This document shows positions 46,302-55,068 of a stretch of DNA of 64,000 bases, in pieces; the first letter of the stretch is position 1; every line of letters begins with the position of its first letter. Position numbers and translations under genes: made by a program. Origin of the DNA: Rubellimicrobium thermophilum DSM 16684 (GTDB taxonomy: Bacteria > Pseudomonadota > Alphaproteobacteria > Rhodobacterales > Rhodobacteraceae); NCBI RefSeq assembly GCF_000442315.1, contig NZ_KE557323.1, positions 1 through 64,000 on the forward strand, read 5' to 3'. The notes beneath the pieces are model-generated. The model did no database searches. It had not been told where the DNA came from and saw only the letters and a program-made list of their open reading frames with translations.

Positions 46302-46982
46302 CTAGAAGGCAGGCACGGCATCGAGACGCCCTTCGATCATGCGGGTGAGGCGGACAAGGGCCGCGCGATCCCCGGGATGGGTGGCAAGATCCTCGGCCGC
46401 ATCGGACAGGGGGATGTCCCCTGCCGTGCGGGCAACGCCGCGCAGGAAGGCGGCGACATAGGCCTGCCGCCCGGCCCGGTGGATCAGGGCCTGCGCCATG
46501 GCCAGATCGTCATGCAGAGCCGCAGGGTCCGGCCTCACGCAGTCGGAGGAGAGAGGGACAGGCGGGTCGGCCGGCAGATGGCCCAGCAATGCCCTCTGGA
46601 ACTGGGACAGCGACAGGACAGGCTTGGTCAGGAAGGTGTCGGCGCCGGCATCGCGCGCGGCCGCTTCGAGGGCGGGATCGCCGCTGATGGCGACGATCGC
46701 GGGAATGCGGGGTCTGACAGCGGCCAGGCGGGCCAGCAGATCGAGGCCCGAGCCATCCGGCAGATGCAGATCGACAAGAGCGGCAGAGGGGCGCCAGGCG
46801 CGCAGATGGCGTTCCGCACTGGCCAGCGAATCGGCCCGCCGCAGACGGGCGCCCGAACGCGTGGCAAGCAGGCGGACCCCCTCGCTTGCCAGGCGGCTGT
46901 CCTCCACCAGAAGAAGGGTGAGGCCAAGCAGAGGCTGACCTGCGCAGGCGTGCCGCGGGGGGAGAGGATCAGAACCGGTCAT
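46302..46982 (-). CDS. Response regulator with C-terminal helical extension
   Basis: This protein of about 226 residues has an N-terminal receiver domain (about 18-140): acidic patch VEDS, phosphoacceptor Asp in AALVDLHLPDGSGLDLL (about residue 66) and Lys in ADTFLTKPV. The remaining 85 residues are helical with no DNA-binding motif I recognise; an HPt-like or FixL-output-like role is possible. It is convergent with the GNAT gene (8 bp between stops). Confidence 0.78.
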   Translation of the reverse strand: MTGSDPLPPRHACAGQPLLGLTLLLVEDSRLASEGVRLLATRSGARLRRADSLASAERHLRAWRPSAALVDLHLPDGSGLDLLARLAAVRPRIPAIVAISGDPALEAAARDAGADTFLTKPVLSLSQFQRALLGHLPADPPVPLSSDCVRPDPAALHDDLAMAQALIHRAGRQAYVAAFLRGVARTAGDIPLSDAAEDLATHPGDRAALVRLTRMIEGRLDAVPAF

Positions 46983-47093
46983 GGCGCGAATCCCTGTCTG
47001 ACGGATGGTTGCGGGGACAGGATCGCAGGGAAAGGTTGATGCGCGGTTAACGACGATCTGGACAGGCTGACGCCGCAGGGCGAGAAGGGAAGC

Positions 47094-47498
47094 ATGATCG
47101 GCCGTCTCAACCATGTCGCCATCGCCGTCCCCGATCTGGCCGCCGCCGCGGCCCGCTATCGCGATGCCCTTGGCGCCTCGGTGGGCGAAGCCCAGGCTCT
47201 GCCCGCCCACGGAGTGAGGGTCGCCTTCGTGGATCTGCCCAACAGCCGGGTCGAACTGATGGAGCCGCTGGGCGAGGACAGTCCGATCGCCGCCTTCCTG
47301 AGCCGCAATCCGGCGGGCGGCCTCCATCATCTCTGCTATGAGGTTGAGGACATCCGCGCCGCGCGCGACCATCTGCTGGCCGCTGGGGCCCGTGTTCTGG
47401 GCGACGGAGAGCCGAAGACCGGGGCCCATGGCCGGCCGGTCCTGTTCCTGCACCCGAAGGACTTCCTCGGAACGCTGATCGAGCTGGAGGAGGTCTGA
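47094..47498 (+). CDS. mce: Methylmalonyl-CoA epimerase
   Basis: This 134-residue vicinal-oxygen-chelate protein interconverts D- and L-methylmalonyl-CoA. Metal ligands are in LNHVAIAVPDL (His), LMEPLGEDSP, GGLHHLCYEV (His) and FLHPKDFLGTLIELEEV (His/Glu). GAAGGGAAGC precedes the start. It supports propionyl-CoA assimilation, and in alphaproteobacteria is often next to the DUF1467 gene found here. Confidence 0.92.
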   Translation: MIGRLNHVAIAVPDLAAAAARYRDALGASVGEAQALPAHGVRVAFVDLPNSRVELMEPLGEDSPIAAFLSRNPAGGLHHLCYEVEDIRAARDHLLAAGARVLGDGEPKTGAHGRPVLFLHPKDFLGTLIELEEV

Positions 47499-47578
47499 CG
47501 GCTGCGGCATTGCCGCCCCTTTCGCCGCGGGGATGAGGGCGCTAGAGCCGCTTCTGTCCCGTTCCGGAGACCCCCGTC

Positions 47579-47858
47579 ATGACGATCACATCCGCCCTTG
47601 TCCTCTTTGCGGTCATCTGGTTCATGACCTTCTTCGTGGTGCTGCCGATCCGGATCGTCACGCAGGGCGAGGCTGGCGAGGTGGTGCCCGGCACGCATGA
47701 GGGCGCCCCCCATGTCACCCATCTGAAGAGGAAGGCCTGGATCACGACGGCCATCGCCGTGGTGCTGTGGGTCGTCATCGCGTCGCTGGTGGTCTGGGGG
47801 CCCTGGGGGGGTGCGCGATCTCGACTGGTTCGGGCGCATGTCGCCCCCCTCCGGCTGA
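47579..47858 (+). CDS. DUF1467 membrane protein, frameshifted
   Basis: This small two-helix membrane protein (about 92 residues when restored) has IWFMTFFVVLPIRIVTQGEA and AWITTAIAVVLWVVIASLVV. DUF1467 proteins commonly follow mce in Rhodobacterales. A seven-G run at 47805-47811 appears to hold one extra G; with six, the C-terminus reads VRDLDWFGRMSPPSG and stops at 47858, as in the family. Confidence 0.8.
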
Positions 47859-47869
47859 GGCCGGCGCGG

Positions 47870-48562
47870 TCAGTCGGCGGCGACAAGGCGGTGATGGAGA
47901 TGCGTGAAGGCCGCCGCCGCCAGCACCGGCACGAACAGGTTCACCACGGGGACGGCCAGCGGCAGGGCCGTCAGGGCTCCCAGCGCCCAGATCAGGCCCC
48001 GGTGGCGGCGGGCCAGCGCCCCGGCCCCGGCCGGATCCGTGCGGCGCAAGGCGGCGCTGCGGAACCCCTCCTGTCCCAGCAGCCAGCCGTTGAGCAGGAT
48101 CCAGATCAGCGGGGCCAGCGGGGCCAGCAGCAGATAGGCCGCCAGCGCGACCAGATTGGCCCCGATCACCACCCCGAAGGAGCGGATGGCATCGCGCACC
48201 GATTCGGCCCAGCCCTGATGACGGGCCGGGGGGAGATGGGGATAATGTCGTGCCTCGACGGCGGCGGCCACCTCGTCGAGAAAGAGCGAGGTCATGGCCG
48301 CGGCGAGGGGCAGCATCAGCAGCGCCGCCAGGAGGATCAGGACCGGCAGGGCCACCCACAGGCCCGCCTCGTCGATCCAGCCCAGTTCGCCCAGCCAGGG
48401 CAGCGAGACCGTCTCGGGCAGCCGATGGGCGAGGAGCCACAGAAGCCCGGCGCCCGAGAGGACAAGCAGCAGCGCCGCAAGCCCCGCGCCCTTCCACAGA
48501 ACCCGGCGAAAGGCGGGATCGCCCATCTGGGACAGGGCGAGGATGAGGCTGTGCCCGATCAC
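47870..48562 (-). CDS. EI24/CysZ-like membrane protein
   Basis: This 230-residue membrane protein has about five or six hydrophobic segments. It resembles the EI24 domain group (CysZ in gammaproteobacteria, a sulfate uptake factor): PLAAAMTSLFLDEVAAAVEARHYP and LNGWLLGQEGFRSAALRR are typical. A sulfate role in this organism is not shown by context. It overlaps the nitroreductase gene by four bases. Confidence 0.8.
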   Translation of the reverse strand: MIGHSLILALSQMGDPAFRRVLWKGAGLAALLLVLSGAGLLWLLAHRLPETVSLPWLGELGWIDEAGLWVALPVLILLAALLMLPLAAAMTSLFLDEVAAAVEARHYPHLPPARHQGWAESVRDAIRSFGVVIGANLVALAAYLLLAPLAPLIWILLNGWLLGQEGFRSAALRRTDPAGAGALARRHRGLIWALGALTALPLAVPVVNLFVPVLAAAAFTHLHHRLVAAD

Positions 48563-49137
48563 GACCAGGTGACCAGGCGGTCCAGATCGGGGCGGGGACG
48601 GTCCGGCGTGTCCGTCCGGGGCGTGCCGATATGGATGAGGCCCACAACCCGTTCGCCTTCGGCCAGACCCAGCCCGTCGCGCCGGAAGATCTCGTCCTCG
48701 ACCGGCCAGCCGGTCAGCCAGTTCGCGCCCCAGCCGGCGGCTGTCGCGGCATTGTGAAGCTGCATGCAGACCGCTCCGCAGGAGAGGGTCTGCTCGAGAC
48801 GCGGAATCCGGTCGGTGGGGCGCGGAACCTGGATCACCGCCACGGCGAGATCGGCCTGTGCATATTGGGAGGCCGCCTTGGCGATCGCCTCGGGCGCGAG
48901 GCCCAGCGCCGCCCCCCGCTCCTCGACCAGACGGGCCAGGGCATCCGTGCGCGGACGTGTCAACACCAGGAAACGCCAGGGCTCGAGCTTGCCGTGGTCG
49001 GGGACGCGGACCGCCGCCGTGAGCAGCGTCACAAGCTCCTCGCGAGAGGGGACGGGCAGGGTCAGCGTGCGCGCCGGTCGCGAGCGGCGCGACAGGAGGA
49101 AGTCGAGGGCGGCAGGATTGGCAGGCATGAGGGTCAT
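48559..49137 (-). CDS. Nitroreductase family protein
   Basis: This 192-residue FMN-dependent nitroreductase (YdjA-like) has the N-terminal arginines of FMN binding in LSRRSRPARTLTLPVP and the PWRFLVL, GAVCMQLHNAATAAGWGANW and VVGLIHIGTP motifs. The start at 49137 has GGAG four bases upstream. It probably reduces quinones or nitro compounds with NAD(P)H; the natural substrate is unknown. Confidence 0.87.
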   Translation of the reverse strand: MTLMPANPAALDFLLSRRSRPARTLTLPVPSREELVTLLTAAVRVPDHGKLEPWRFLVLTRPRTDALARLVEERGAALGLAPEAIAKAASQYAQADLAVAVIQVPRPTDRIPRLEQTLSCGAVCMQLHNAATAAGWGANWLTGWPVEDEIFRRDGLGLAEGERVVGLIHIGTPRTDTPDRPRPDLDRLVTWS

Positions 49138-49295
49138 GAGCTCCGTGATCGCGCCCGGGTTAGGCCTTTGCAGAGGCAGAGGGAAGGGCCGATGCCGTCG
49201 GCCCATCGGAGAGGCTGGCCGAAGCCCGCCAAGAGCGACATGGAGGGTCGCTTCCCTGCATACCTGGCCCCTGCCGGAGCGTTAGATCTGCGCCT

Positions 49296-50912
49296 ATGGA
49301 CGGGGACTGGGACTATATCATCGTGGGGGCAGGATCGGCCGGCTGCGCGCTGGCCTGGCGCCTGTCGGAGGATCCGTCCTGCCGGGTCCTCGTGATCGAG
49401 GCCGGGGGCAGCGACCGGCGGCTCTTCGTGCAGATGCCGCTCGGCTATGGCAAGCTGTTCTACGATCCGCGCGTGAACTGGAACTACCGGGCCGAGCCCG
49501 ATCCGGGCCTGGCCGGGACCGCCGATCACTGGCCCCGCGGCCGGCTGCTCGGGGGCTCCTCCTCCATCAACGCCATGGTCTGGATCCGCGGCCATCCCGG
49601 CGACTATGACGACTGGGGGCGGTTGGCGGGGCCGGGATGGTCCTGGGCGGATGTGCTGCCCGATTTCCGGGCCATGGAGGACTACGAAGGCGGTGCGGAC
49701 GCCTGGCGCGGCACGGGCGGACCGCTCTTCGTCTCCACCGGGGCACGGGATCCCCATCCCCTGGTGCTGCGGGCATTGAAGGCGGCAGAGATGGCCGGTC
49801 TGCCCTTCAACCCGGATTTCAACGGCGCGACGCAGGACGGGGTGGGCTTCTACCAGATGACGATCCGTGGAGGGCGACGCAACAGCGCAGCGCGCGCCTT
49901 CCTGCGGCCCGCGATGCGGCGTGGACAGGTCGCGGTGATGACCCATGCCCAGGCCCTGCGTCTGATCTGGGAGGGGCGGCGCTGCGTGGGAGTCGAGGTG
50001 ATGCGCGCGGGCGCCCGGCTGTCGCTGCGGACGCGGCGCGAGGTGATCCTGTCGGCCGGGGCGGTGGGAACGCCCCAGCTCCTGATGCTTTCCGGGATCG
50101 GAGATGGCGAGGCGCTGCGCGCCCTGGGCCTGCCGGTCCTGCATCACAACCCGAATGTCGGGCGTCATCTGAGCGACCATCAGGGCCTGAACTACACATG
50201 GCGGATGCGGGAACCCACCTACAATGATGTGCTCCGCCCCTGGTGGGGCAAGCTGTGGGTCGGGGCGCAATGGCTTCTCCTCGGGCGGGGGCCGCTGGCA
50301 ATGTCGATCAATCACGGCGGTGGGTTCTTCCGCACCGATCCCGGCCGCGAGCGGCCGAACATGCAGCTCTATATCCAGGCCTTTTCCACCCTCATCCCGC
50401 GCGAGGGAGAACGCCCCGTCCTCTCGCCCGATCCCTTCCCCGGCCTGTCGCTGGGGCTGTCCAACTGCCGCCCGACCAGCCGGGGACGGATCGATCTGCG
50501 CAGTCCCGATCCGCTGGTCCATCCGCGCATCACGGTCAATGCCTACGGCACCGAAGACGACATCCGCGAGATGCTGGAGGGGGTGAAGATGCTGCGGCGC
50601 ATCGCCGCCCAGCCCCCCTTTGCCGAGGTCGCGGCCGAGGAACTGCGCCCCGGTCCCGCCGTGCAGGACGACGCGGCCCTGATCGCCGATATCCGCGCCC
50701 GGTCCGGCACGGTCTATCATCCGTCCTGCACGGCGCGGATGGGACGGGATCCGGCGGAGTCGGTTCTCGACGGGCGGCTGCGGGTGAGGGGGGTCGAGGG
50801 GCTCCGCGTCGCCGATGCCTCGGCCTTTCCGACGCTGCCGGGCGGCAACACCAATGCCCCGGCAATGCTGATCGGCTGGAAGGCCGGCGGTTTCCTGCAG
50901 GCCGGGGAATGA
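49296..50912 (+). CDS. GMC family oxidoreductase (choline dehydrogenase-like)
   Basis: This 538-residue flavoprotein has the FAD motif YIIVGAGSAGCALAWRLSED, GMC signatures PRGRLLGGSSSINAMVWIRG (about 75-95) and SAGAVGTPQLLMLSGIG (about 255). The C-terminal histidine/Asn pair is YHPSCTARMG and GGNTNAPAML. Length fits choline dehydrogenase-type GMC enzymes. No betaine-aldehyde dehydrogenase or transporter is next to it, so the alcohol substrate is uncertain. Confidence 0.88.
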   Translation: MDGDWDYIIVGAGSAGCALAWRLSEDPSCRVLVIEAGGSDRRLFVQMPLGYGKLFYDPRVNWNYRAEPDPGLAGTADHWPRGRLLGGSSSINAMVWIRGHPGDYDDWGRLAGPGWSWADVLPDFRAMEDYEGGADAWRGTGGPLFVSTGARDPHPLVLRALKAAEMAGLPFNPDFNGATQDGVGFYQMTIRGGRRNSAARAFLRPAMRRGQVAVMTHAQALRLIWEGRRCVGVEVMRAGARLSLRTRREVILSAGAVGTPQLLMLSGIGDGEALRALGLPVLHHNPNVGRHLSDHQGLNYTWRMREPTYNDVLRPWWGKLWVGAQWLLLGRGPLAMSINHGGGFFRTDPGRERPNMQLYIQAFSTLIPREGERPVLSPDPFPGLSLGLSNCRPTSRGRIDLRSPDPLVHPRITVNAYGTEDDIREMLEGVKMLRRIAAQPPFAEVAAEELRPGPAVQDDAALIADIRARSGTVYHPSCTARMGRDPAESVLDGRLRVRGVEGLRVADASAFPTLPGGNTNAPAMLIGWKAGGFLQAGE

Positions 50913-51010
50913 GGAATCCCTCTCTGGGGCGCGATTCCCGGGGGGCGTGGCTCCGGAAGGACAGCGCAGGGCCGCAGGGGTCCGGCTCTCTCCCCCTCTC
51001 CGCCTGCCTG

Positions 51011-51244
51011 TCAGGGCAACCGCGTCCTGTAGGCCCCCTCGGGCAGATCGAGCGCCGCGCGCAGGTCGCGCAGCATCGTCGGCGTGAGGGTGACCGTCAC
51101 GACCTCGTCGAAATGGGGATCGAACTGTTCGACCGTCACGCGGTCCTCATAGGCGCGGATGACGACATCCTCCGCCAGCGGGGCCGCCCCTTCGTCGATC
51201 AGCGTGATGACGGTGGCGTCGAAGTCATGTTCGATGGTGACCAT
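51011..51244 (-). CDS. Small acidic hypothetical protein
   Basis: This 77-residue protein has an acidic composition unlike chance frames here (EHDFDATVITLIDEGAAPLA, EQFDPHFDEVVTVTLTPTML). No family is recognised. The coherent alternating hydrophobic/acidic pattern suggests a beta-rich small protein, and a real gene is probable. Confidence 0.6.
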   Translation of the reverse strand: MVTIEHDFDATVITLIDEGAAPLAEDVVIRAYEDRVTVEQFDPHFDEVVTVTLTPTMLRDLRAALDLPEGAYRTRLP

Positions 51245-51408
51245 GCGGATCAGGGTAGGCGGTGGGCCGGGGGACGTCCAGACGGGCCGCCCGGAAACGG
51301 CTGCCGGGTGCCGATTGCGTGAGCATCAGGGCAGGCGGCTGGCCGCCGCCCGGCGGGGCGGGTAGGCTTCTGTCCGTCAGACGGGATCGCGAGGAGACGG
51401 AAGGGACC

Positions 51409-52152
51409 ATGCACGCAAGGGGTCTGGCGGCGGGAATCGCGGCGGCGCTGGCTCTGGCCCTGGCCGGCTGCGCCGCGCCCCCTGCTCCGGTGCCGGGTCG
51501 GATCCAGATGCCCCCCGCGCCGGCGGTCGCGCCGGTGCCCGACAGCGTCGTCGCGCAGGCCCGCAGCTTTGTCTCCGTGATGGAGCGACTGGAGCCGGTG
51601 GCCGAGGCCGAGTGCATCGCCCGCAATCCCCGCGCCAACTGCGATTTCCTGATCGTGGTGGACGACCGTCCCGGCATGCCGCCCAATGCCTTCCAGACGC
51701 TGGGCCGTGACGGGCGCCCGATCCTGGCCATCACGGTTGCCCTGCTGTCCGAGATCGCCAACGAAGACGAGCTCGCCTTCGTCATGGCGCATGAGGCGAG
51801 CCACCACATCGCCGGTCATCTGGCACGGCAGGACGAGAATGCGATTCTCGGCGCCACGGTGTTCGGGCATCTTGCGGCACAGCGGGCCGGGGCGACAGAG
51901 TCCTCCATCCGCCAGGCCCAGCGTCTGGGGGCCGAGCTGGGCGCGCGCAGCTATTCCAAGGAATTCGAGCTCGAGGCCGATGCCCTCGGGACTCTGATCG
52001 CGGCGCGGGCGGGATTCGATCCGCTGCGGGGGGCGGAGTTCTTCCTGCGCATCCCCGATCCCGGCAACCGGTTCCTGGGAACCCACCCCTCGAATGCCGA
52101 GCGGATCGCCACGGTGCGGCGGGCGGCCGCGGCGATCGGCCTGCTGCCCTGA
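51409..52152 (+). CDS. M48 family metallopeptidase lipoprotein
   Basis: This 247-residue exported protein has the lipobox ALAGCAAPP (Cys about residue 21). The zinc site HEASHH in FVMAHEASHHIAGHLARQDE (HExxH, about 128) is clear, and the third ligand is in KEFELEADALGTLIAARAGF. It resembles BepA/LoiP-like M48 lipoproteins that police outer-membrane proteins. Confidence 0.88.
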   Translation: MHARGLAAGIAAALALALAGCAAPPAPVPGRIQMPPAPAVAPVPDSVVAQARSFVSVMERLEPVAEAECIARNPRANCDFLIVVDDRPGMPPNAFQTLGRDGRPILAITVALLSEIANEDELAFVMAHEASHHIAGHLARQDENAILGATVFGHLAAQRAGATESSIRQAQRLGAELGARSYSKEFELEADALGTLIAARAGFDPLRGAEFFLRIPDPGNRFLGTHPSNAERIATVRRAAAAIGLLP

Positions 52153-52165
52153 GCGGACCCTGCCA

Positions 52166-53827
52166 TCAGGACAGGCGTTGCGATTCGGCCAGCGGCGCGG
52201 CCAGTTCGCGCGCGGTGCGGGCGGGCTCGGCTGCGCTCGCGCGGGGATCGCGCTCGATCATGCGGCGCACTTCCGGCGGCCAGGGACCGCGATGCAAGGC
52301 GCGGATCCGGTCGTAGACGGCGGCATCCTCGCGCGTCTGGCGATTGTTGAGGCGCACATAGTCCGCCCAGGTGGCGACATCATAGCGTTCCACCCAGAGC
52401 GTGGGATCCCCCAGATCGCGCAGCAGCGACCAGTGATGCGCACCATCGCGTCGGCGGATCCGTCGGCGTTCGGCCATCGCGGCGAGAAAGGCTTCGGTCT
52501 CCGAAGGGTCGATCCGCCATTCGATGGACACGGCGACCGGACCGGTCCGCCCATCCACGGGCACGGCCGTTTCGGGCGCCGTCCAGCGGCGCAGGGGGCC
52601 GAGATCGCGTCCCTCGGATTCGGCCAGGGGCAGCTGCAGCCCCATCGCGGCACAGAGCGCAAGCACCGCCGCTGCGGTCAGAAGGGCCGTTCCGAGCCCC
52701 GCTCCTTCGGCCAGAAGGCCCCAGACCGCGCTGCCCCCTGCCATGCCGCCGAAGGTTGCCATCTGGTAGAGGGAGAGCGCCCGCGCCACGACCCAGCGCG
52801 GCGTGGCCATCTGCACCGAGACGTTGAAGCTCGAGAGCGCGAGCACCCAGCCGGTTCCCGCGACCAGGAGCGCCGCCGCCAGTGCTGCCGGATGAGAGAC
52901 AAGTGCCATTACCGCCAGCGAGGCGGCGAAGGCCAGCGCAGACAGCCGCACCAGGCCTTCGGTCGAGAGGCGGGCACGCAGGCGGGTGCTGACGAGCGCG
53001 CCGCCCACCGCCCCGATCCCGAAGGCGCCGAGCAGCAGCCCGTAGGTCAGCGGCCCCCCGCCCACAGGCCCGCGCGCGATCAGCGGCAGCAGAGACTGCA
53101 CGGCGACCGCTCCGAAGCCGAAGATCGCCCCCCGCGCCAGCACCCGCAGCACGGCCGGCGAGAGCAGCACATAGCGCACGCCTGTCAGCATCGCCGGGCC
53201 GAGCGATTCGCGCGGCAGCGCGTCGTCGGGCCGCTCGGGCCGCCAGCGCAGCAGGACGACGATCAGGGCCAGATAGCTCAGGGCATTGACAGCAAAGGCG
53301 GCTGCCGCGCCAGCCAGGGCCACGACCGCACCGCCCAGCGCCGGGCCGAGACTGCGCGCCAGGTTGAATCCCATGCTGTTGAGCGCCACCGCCTGCGGCA
53401 GGGTCGGGCGCGGCACCATATCCCCCACCGAGGCCTGCCAGGCTGGCAGGTTCAGCGCTGCCCCGCAGCCGAGCAGGAAGGTGAAGAGCAGCAGCAGCCA
53501 GGGTGTCGCCAGTCCGGCCCAAGTCACAAGAGCCAGCGTCAAGGACACCGCGAACATGACGGTCTGGGCCGTCAGCATCACGATGCGCCGGTCGTGGCTG
53601 TCGGCCAGCGCTCCGGCCACCAGGGAGAGCAGCATCACCGGCAGCGCGACGGCTGACTGCACCAGCGCCACCATGTCGGCCGATCCCGCAATCGCCGTCA
53701 TGAGCCAGGCCGCGCCGACCGCCTGGATCTGGCTGCCGAAATTCGACAGCAGGCTGGCGATCCAGACATTCCGGAACAAGGGCAGGCGCAGGGGCGCCAG
53801 GGACGAGTGATCGGCAGCAGCGGTCAT
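52166..53827 (-). CDS. MFS_3 family transporter with C-terminal alpha/beta-barrel domain
   Basis: This protein of about 553 residues has a twelve-segment major facilitator (EntS/MFS_3 type, with LPLFRNVWIASLLSNFGSQI and SLVAGALADSHDRRIVML) over about 1-400. A soluble C-terminal part (about 420-520, VSIEWRIDPSETEAFLAAMA ... ERYDVATWADYVRLNNRQTR) looks like an antibiotic-biosynthesis-monooxygenase-type dimeric barrel. The fused arrangement is known in this family. The start at 53827 avoids overlap with the next gene; an ATG at 53896 would give 576 residues. Confidence 0.83.
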   Translation of the reverse strand: MTAAADHSSLAPLRLPLFRNVWIASLLSNFGSQIQAVGAAWLMTAIAGSADMVALVQSAVALPVMLLSLVAGALADSHDRRIVMLTAQTVMFAVSLTLALVTWAGLATPWLLLLFTFLLGCGAALNLPAWQASVGDMVPRPTLPQAVALNSMGFNLARSLGPALGGAVVALAGAAAAFAVNALSYLALIVVLLRWRPERPDDALPRESLGPAMLTGVRYVLLSPAVLRVLARGAIFGFGAVAVQSLLPLIARGPVGGGPLTYGLLLGAFGIGAVGGALVSTRLRARLSTEGLVRLSALAFAASLAVMALVSHPAALAAALLVAGTGWVLALSSFNVSVQMATPRWVVARALSLYQMATFGGMAGGSAVWGLLAEGAGLGTALLTAAAVLALCAAMGLQLPLAESEGRDLGPLRRWTAPETAVPVDGRTGPVAVSIEWRIDPSETEAFLAAMAERRRIRRRDGAHHWSLLRDLGDPTLWVERYDVATWADYVRLNNRQTREDAAVYDRIRALHRGPWPPEVRRMIERDPRASAAEPARTARELAAPLAESQRLS

Positions 53828-53864
53828 GCGGCTTTCGGTCCGCCCCCCTTCCGGCCGCCCTGTC

Positions 53865-54521
53865 TCAGGCCAGTGTGCCCAGCGCGATGGCCGCAAAGAA
53901 GCAGCCCGAGGCAGCCAGGACGAAGCCGTGCCAGATGGCGGTCGCGAATCGGAGCGACTCCCGGATGAAGAAGAAGGTGCCCAGGGTATAGAGCAGCCCT
54001 CCCGCGAGGACGAGGGCCAGTGCCCCCCATGGCAGGAGCGGCAGCCCGGGAAGAAGGATCAGCACGCCAAGCCAGCCGAGGCCCAGATAGACCGCGGTGC
54101 TTCTGGCCGAGGGATCGCGCCAGCGGACCAGCTTGGCCGCCGCCCCTCCGAGGGCAAGCGCCCAGAGCAGACCCAGGGCACCCCAGGCGAAAGCTCCCCC
54201 CGCGAGGGCCGCGAAGGGCGTCGCCGTGCCGGCGATCTTGAGATAGATCGCCGCATGATCGAGCCGGCGCAAGGCCGGACGCAGCCCGTCCCATGGCGCC
54301 AGATGATACAGCGCCGAGACCAGGAAGGTTGCCGTCAGCGCGACGGCATAGACCGAGAGGGCGGCGATGCGCGCCCCATCGGCCGTCTGCCACCCCGCCA
54401 TCAGCAGAAGCAGGGCCCCGATCAGCGCGAAGGTCACGCCAAGCGCATGGACCACCGCATCGGCGATCCGTTCGGACCGCACCGGCACGGGGTAAGGCGA
54501 GGGTGGGAGGGGTTGGCTCAT
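53865..54521 (-). CDS. Hemolysin III / PAQR family membrane protein
   Basis: This 218-residue protein has seven hydrophobic segments, with likely zinc-binding residues in VSALYHLAPWDGLRPALRRL (His), LDHAAIYLKIAGTATP (Asp/His) and ATAIWHGFVLAASGCFF (His). That is the HlyIII/PAQR pattern. It lies 37 bp upstream of the MFS gene on the same strand. Function in bacteria is mostly unclear (membrane homeostasis). Confidence 0.88.
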   Translation of the reverse strand: MSQPLPPSPYPVPVRSERIADAVVHALGVTFALIGALLLLMAGWQTADGARIAALSVYAVALTATFLVSALYHLAPWDGLRPALRRLDHAAIYLKIAGTATPFAALAGGAFAWGALGLLWALALGGAAAKLVRWRDPSARSTAVYLGLGWLGVLILLPGLPLLPWGALALVLAGGLLYTLGTFFFIRESLRFATAIWHGFVLAASGCFFAAIALGTLA

Positions 54522-54641
54522 CCGCGGGAACCCTGAAGCAATCCTGCCTGTCAACGCAGCCAGGCAGGCCTTGGTTGCGGCCTTCACAGAACGGCGGACA
54601 GGCGTCATGCTGTCGCGTCGGGACAGGGAGGACGAGGGCCG

Positions 54642-55007
54642 ATGATCCGCCGCCAATGGGAGCGTCTGCGCCTCCGCGCCGTCTGGTCCTGGGAGGGCTG
54701 GAGGCATGTCTGGCGCACCGAAGGGAGCCTGCATCAGTGGATCTGGGCGAATCTGGCTTCGGCCGCGCTCGCGCTGATGCTGCCGCTGACGCCGGGCGAA
54801 CGGGCCGCGATCCTGATGGGTGGCATCATGGTGCTGGCCTTCGAATGCCTGAACACCGCGATCGAACGCGTCGTGGACGACATCTCCGAGACGCGAAGGC
54901 CCCGCGCCAAGCAGGCCAAGGATGCCGGCAGCGCCGCCGTGGCCGTGGCGGGGCTTGCCGTCGGCGCCGCCTGGGCCGCGGCACTGCTGCGAATCGCATG
55001 GGGATGA
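54642..55007 (+). CDS. dgkA: Diacylglycerol kinase
   Basis: This 121-residue membrane enzyme phosphorylates diacylglycerol. The catalytic stretch VLAFECLNTAIERVVDDISE (Glu/Asn) is conserved. Three hydrophobic segments match DgkA. It sits alone on the plus strand between hemolysin III and pleD. Confidence 0.9.
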   Translation: MIRRQWERLRLRAVWSWEGWRHVWRTEGSLHQWIWANLASAALALMLPLTPGERAAILMGGIMVLAFECLNTAIERVVDDISETRRPRAKQAKDAGSAAVAVAGLAVGAAWAAALLRIAWG

Positions 55008-55068
55008 TCCCCGCCCCCTCGCCGGCCCGGCCGGCTTCGGTTCCGAGCCGGTCCTTATGCCCCGCCCC

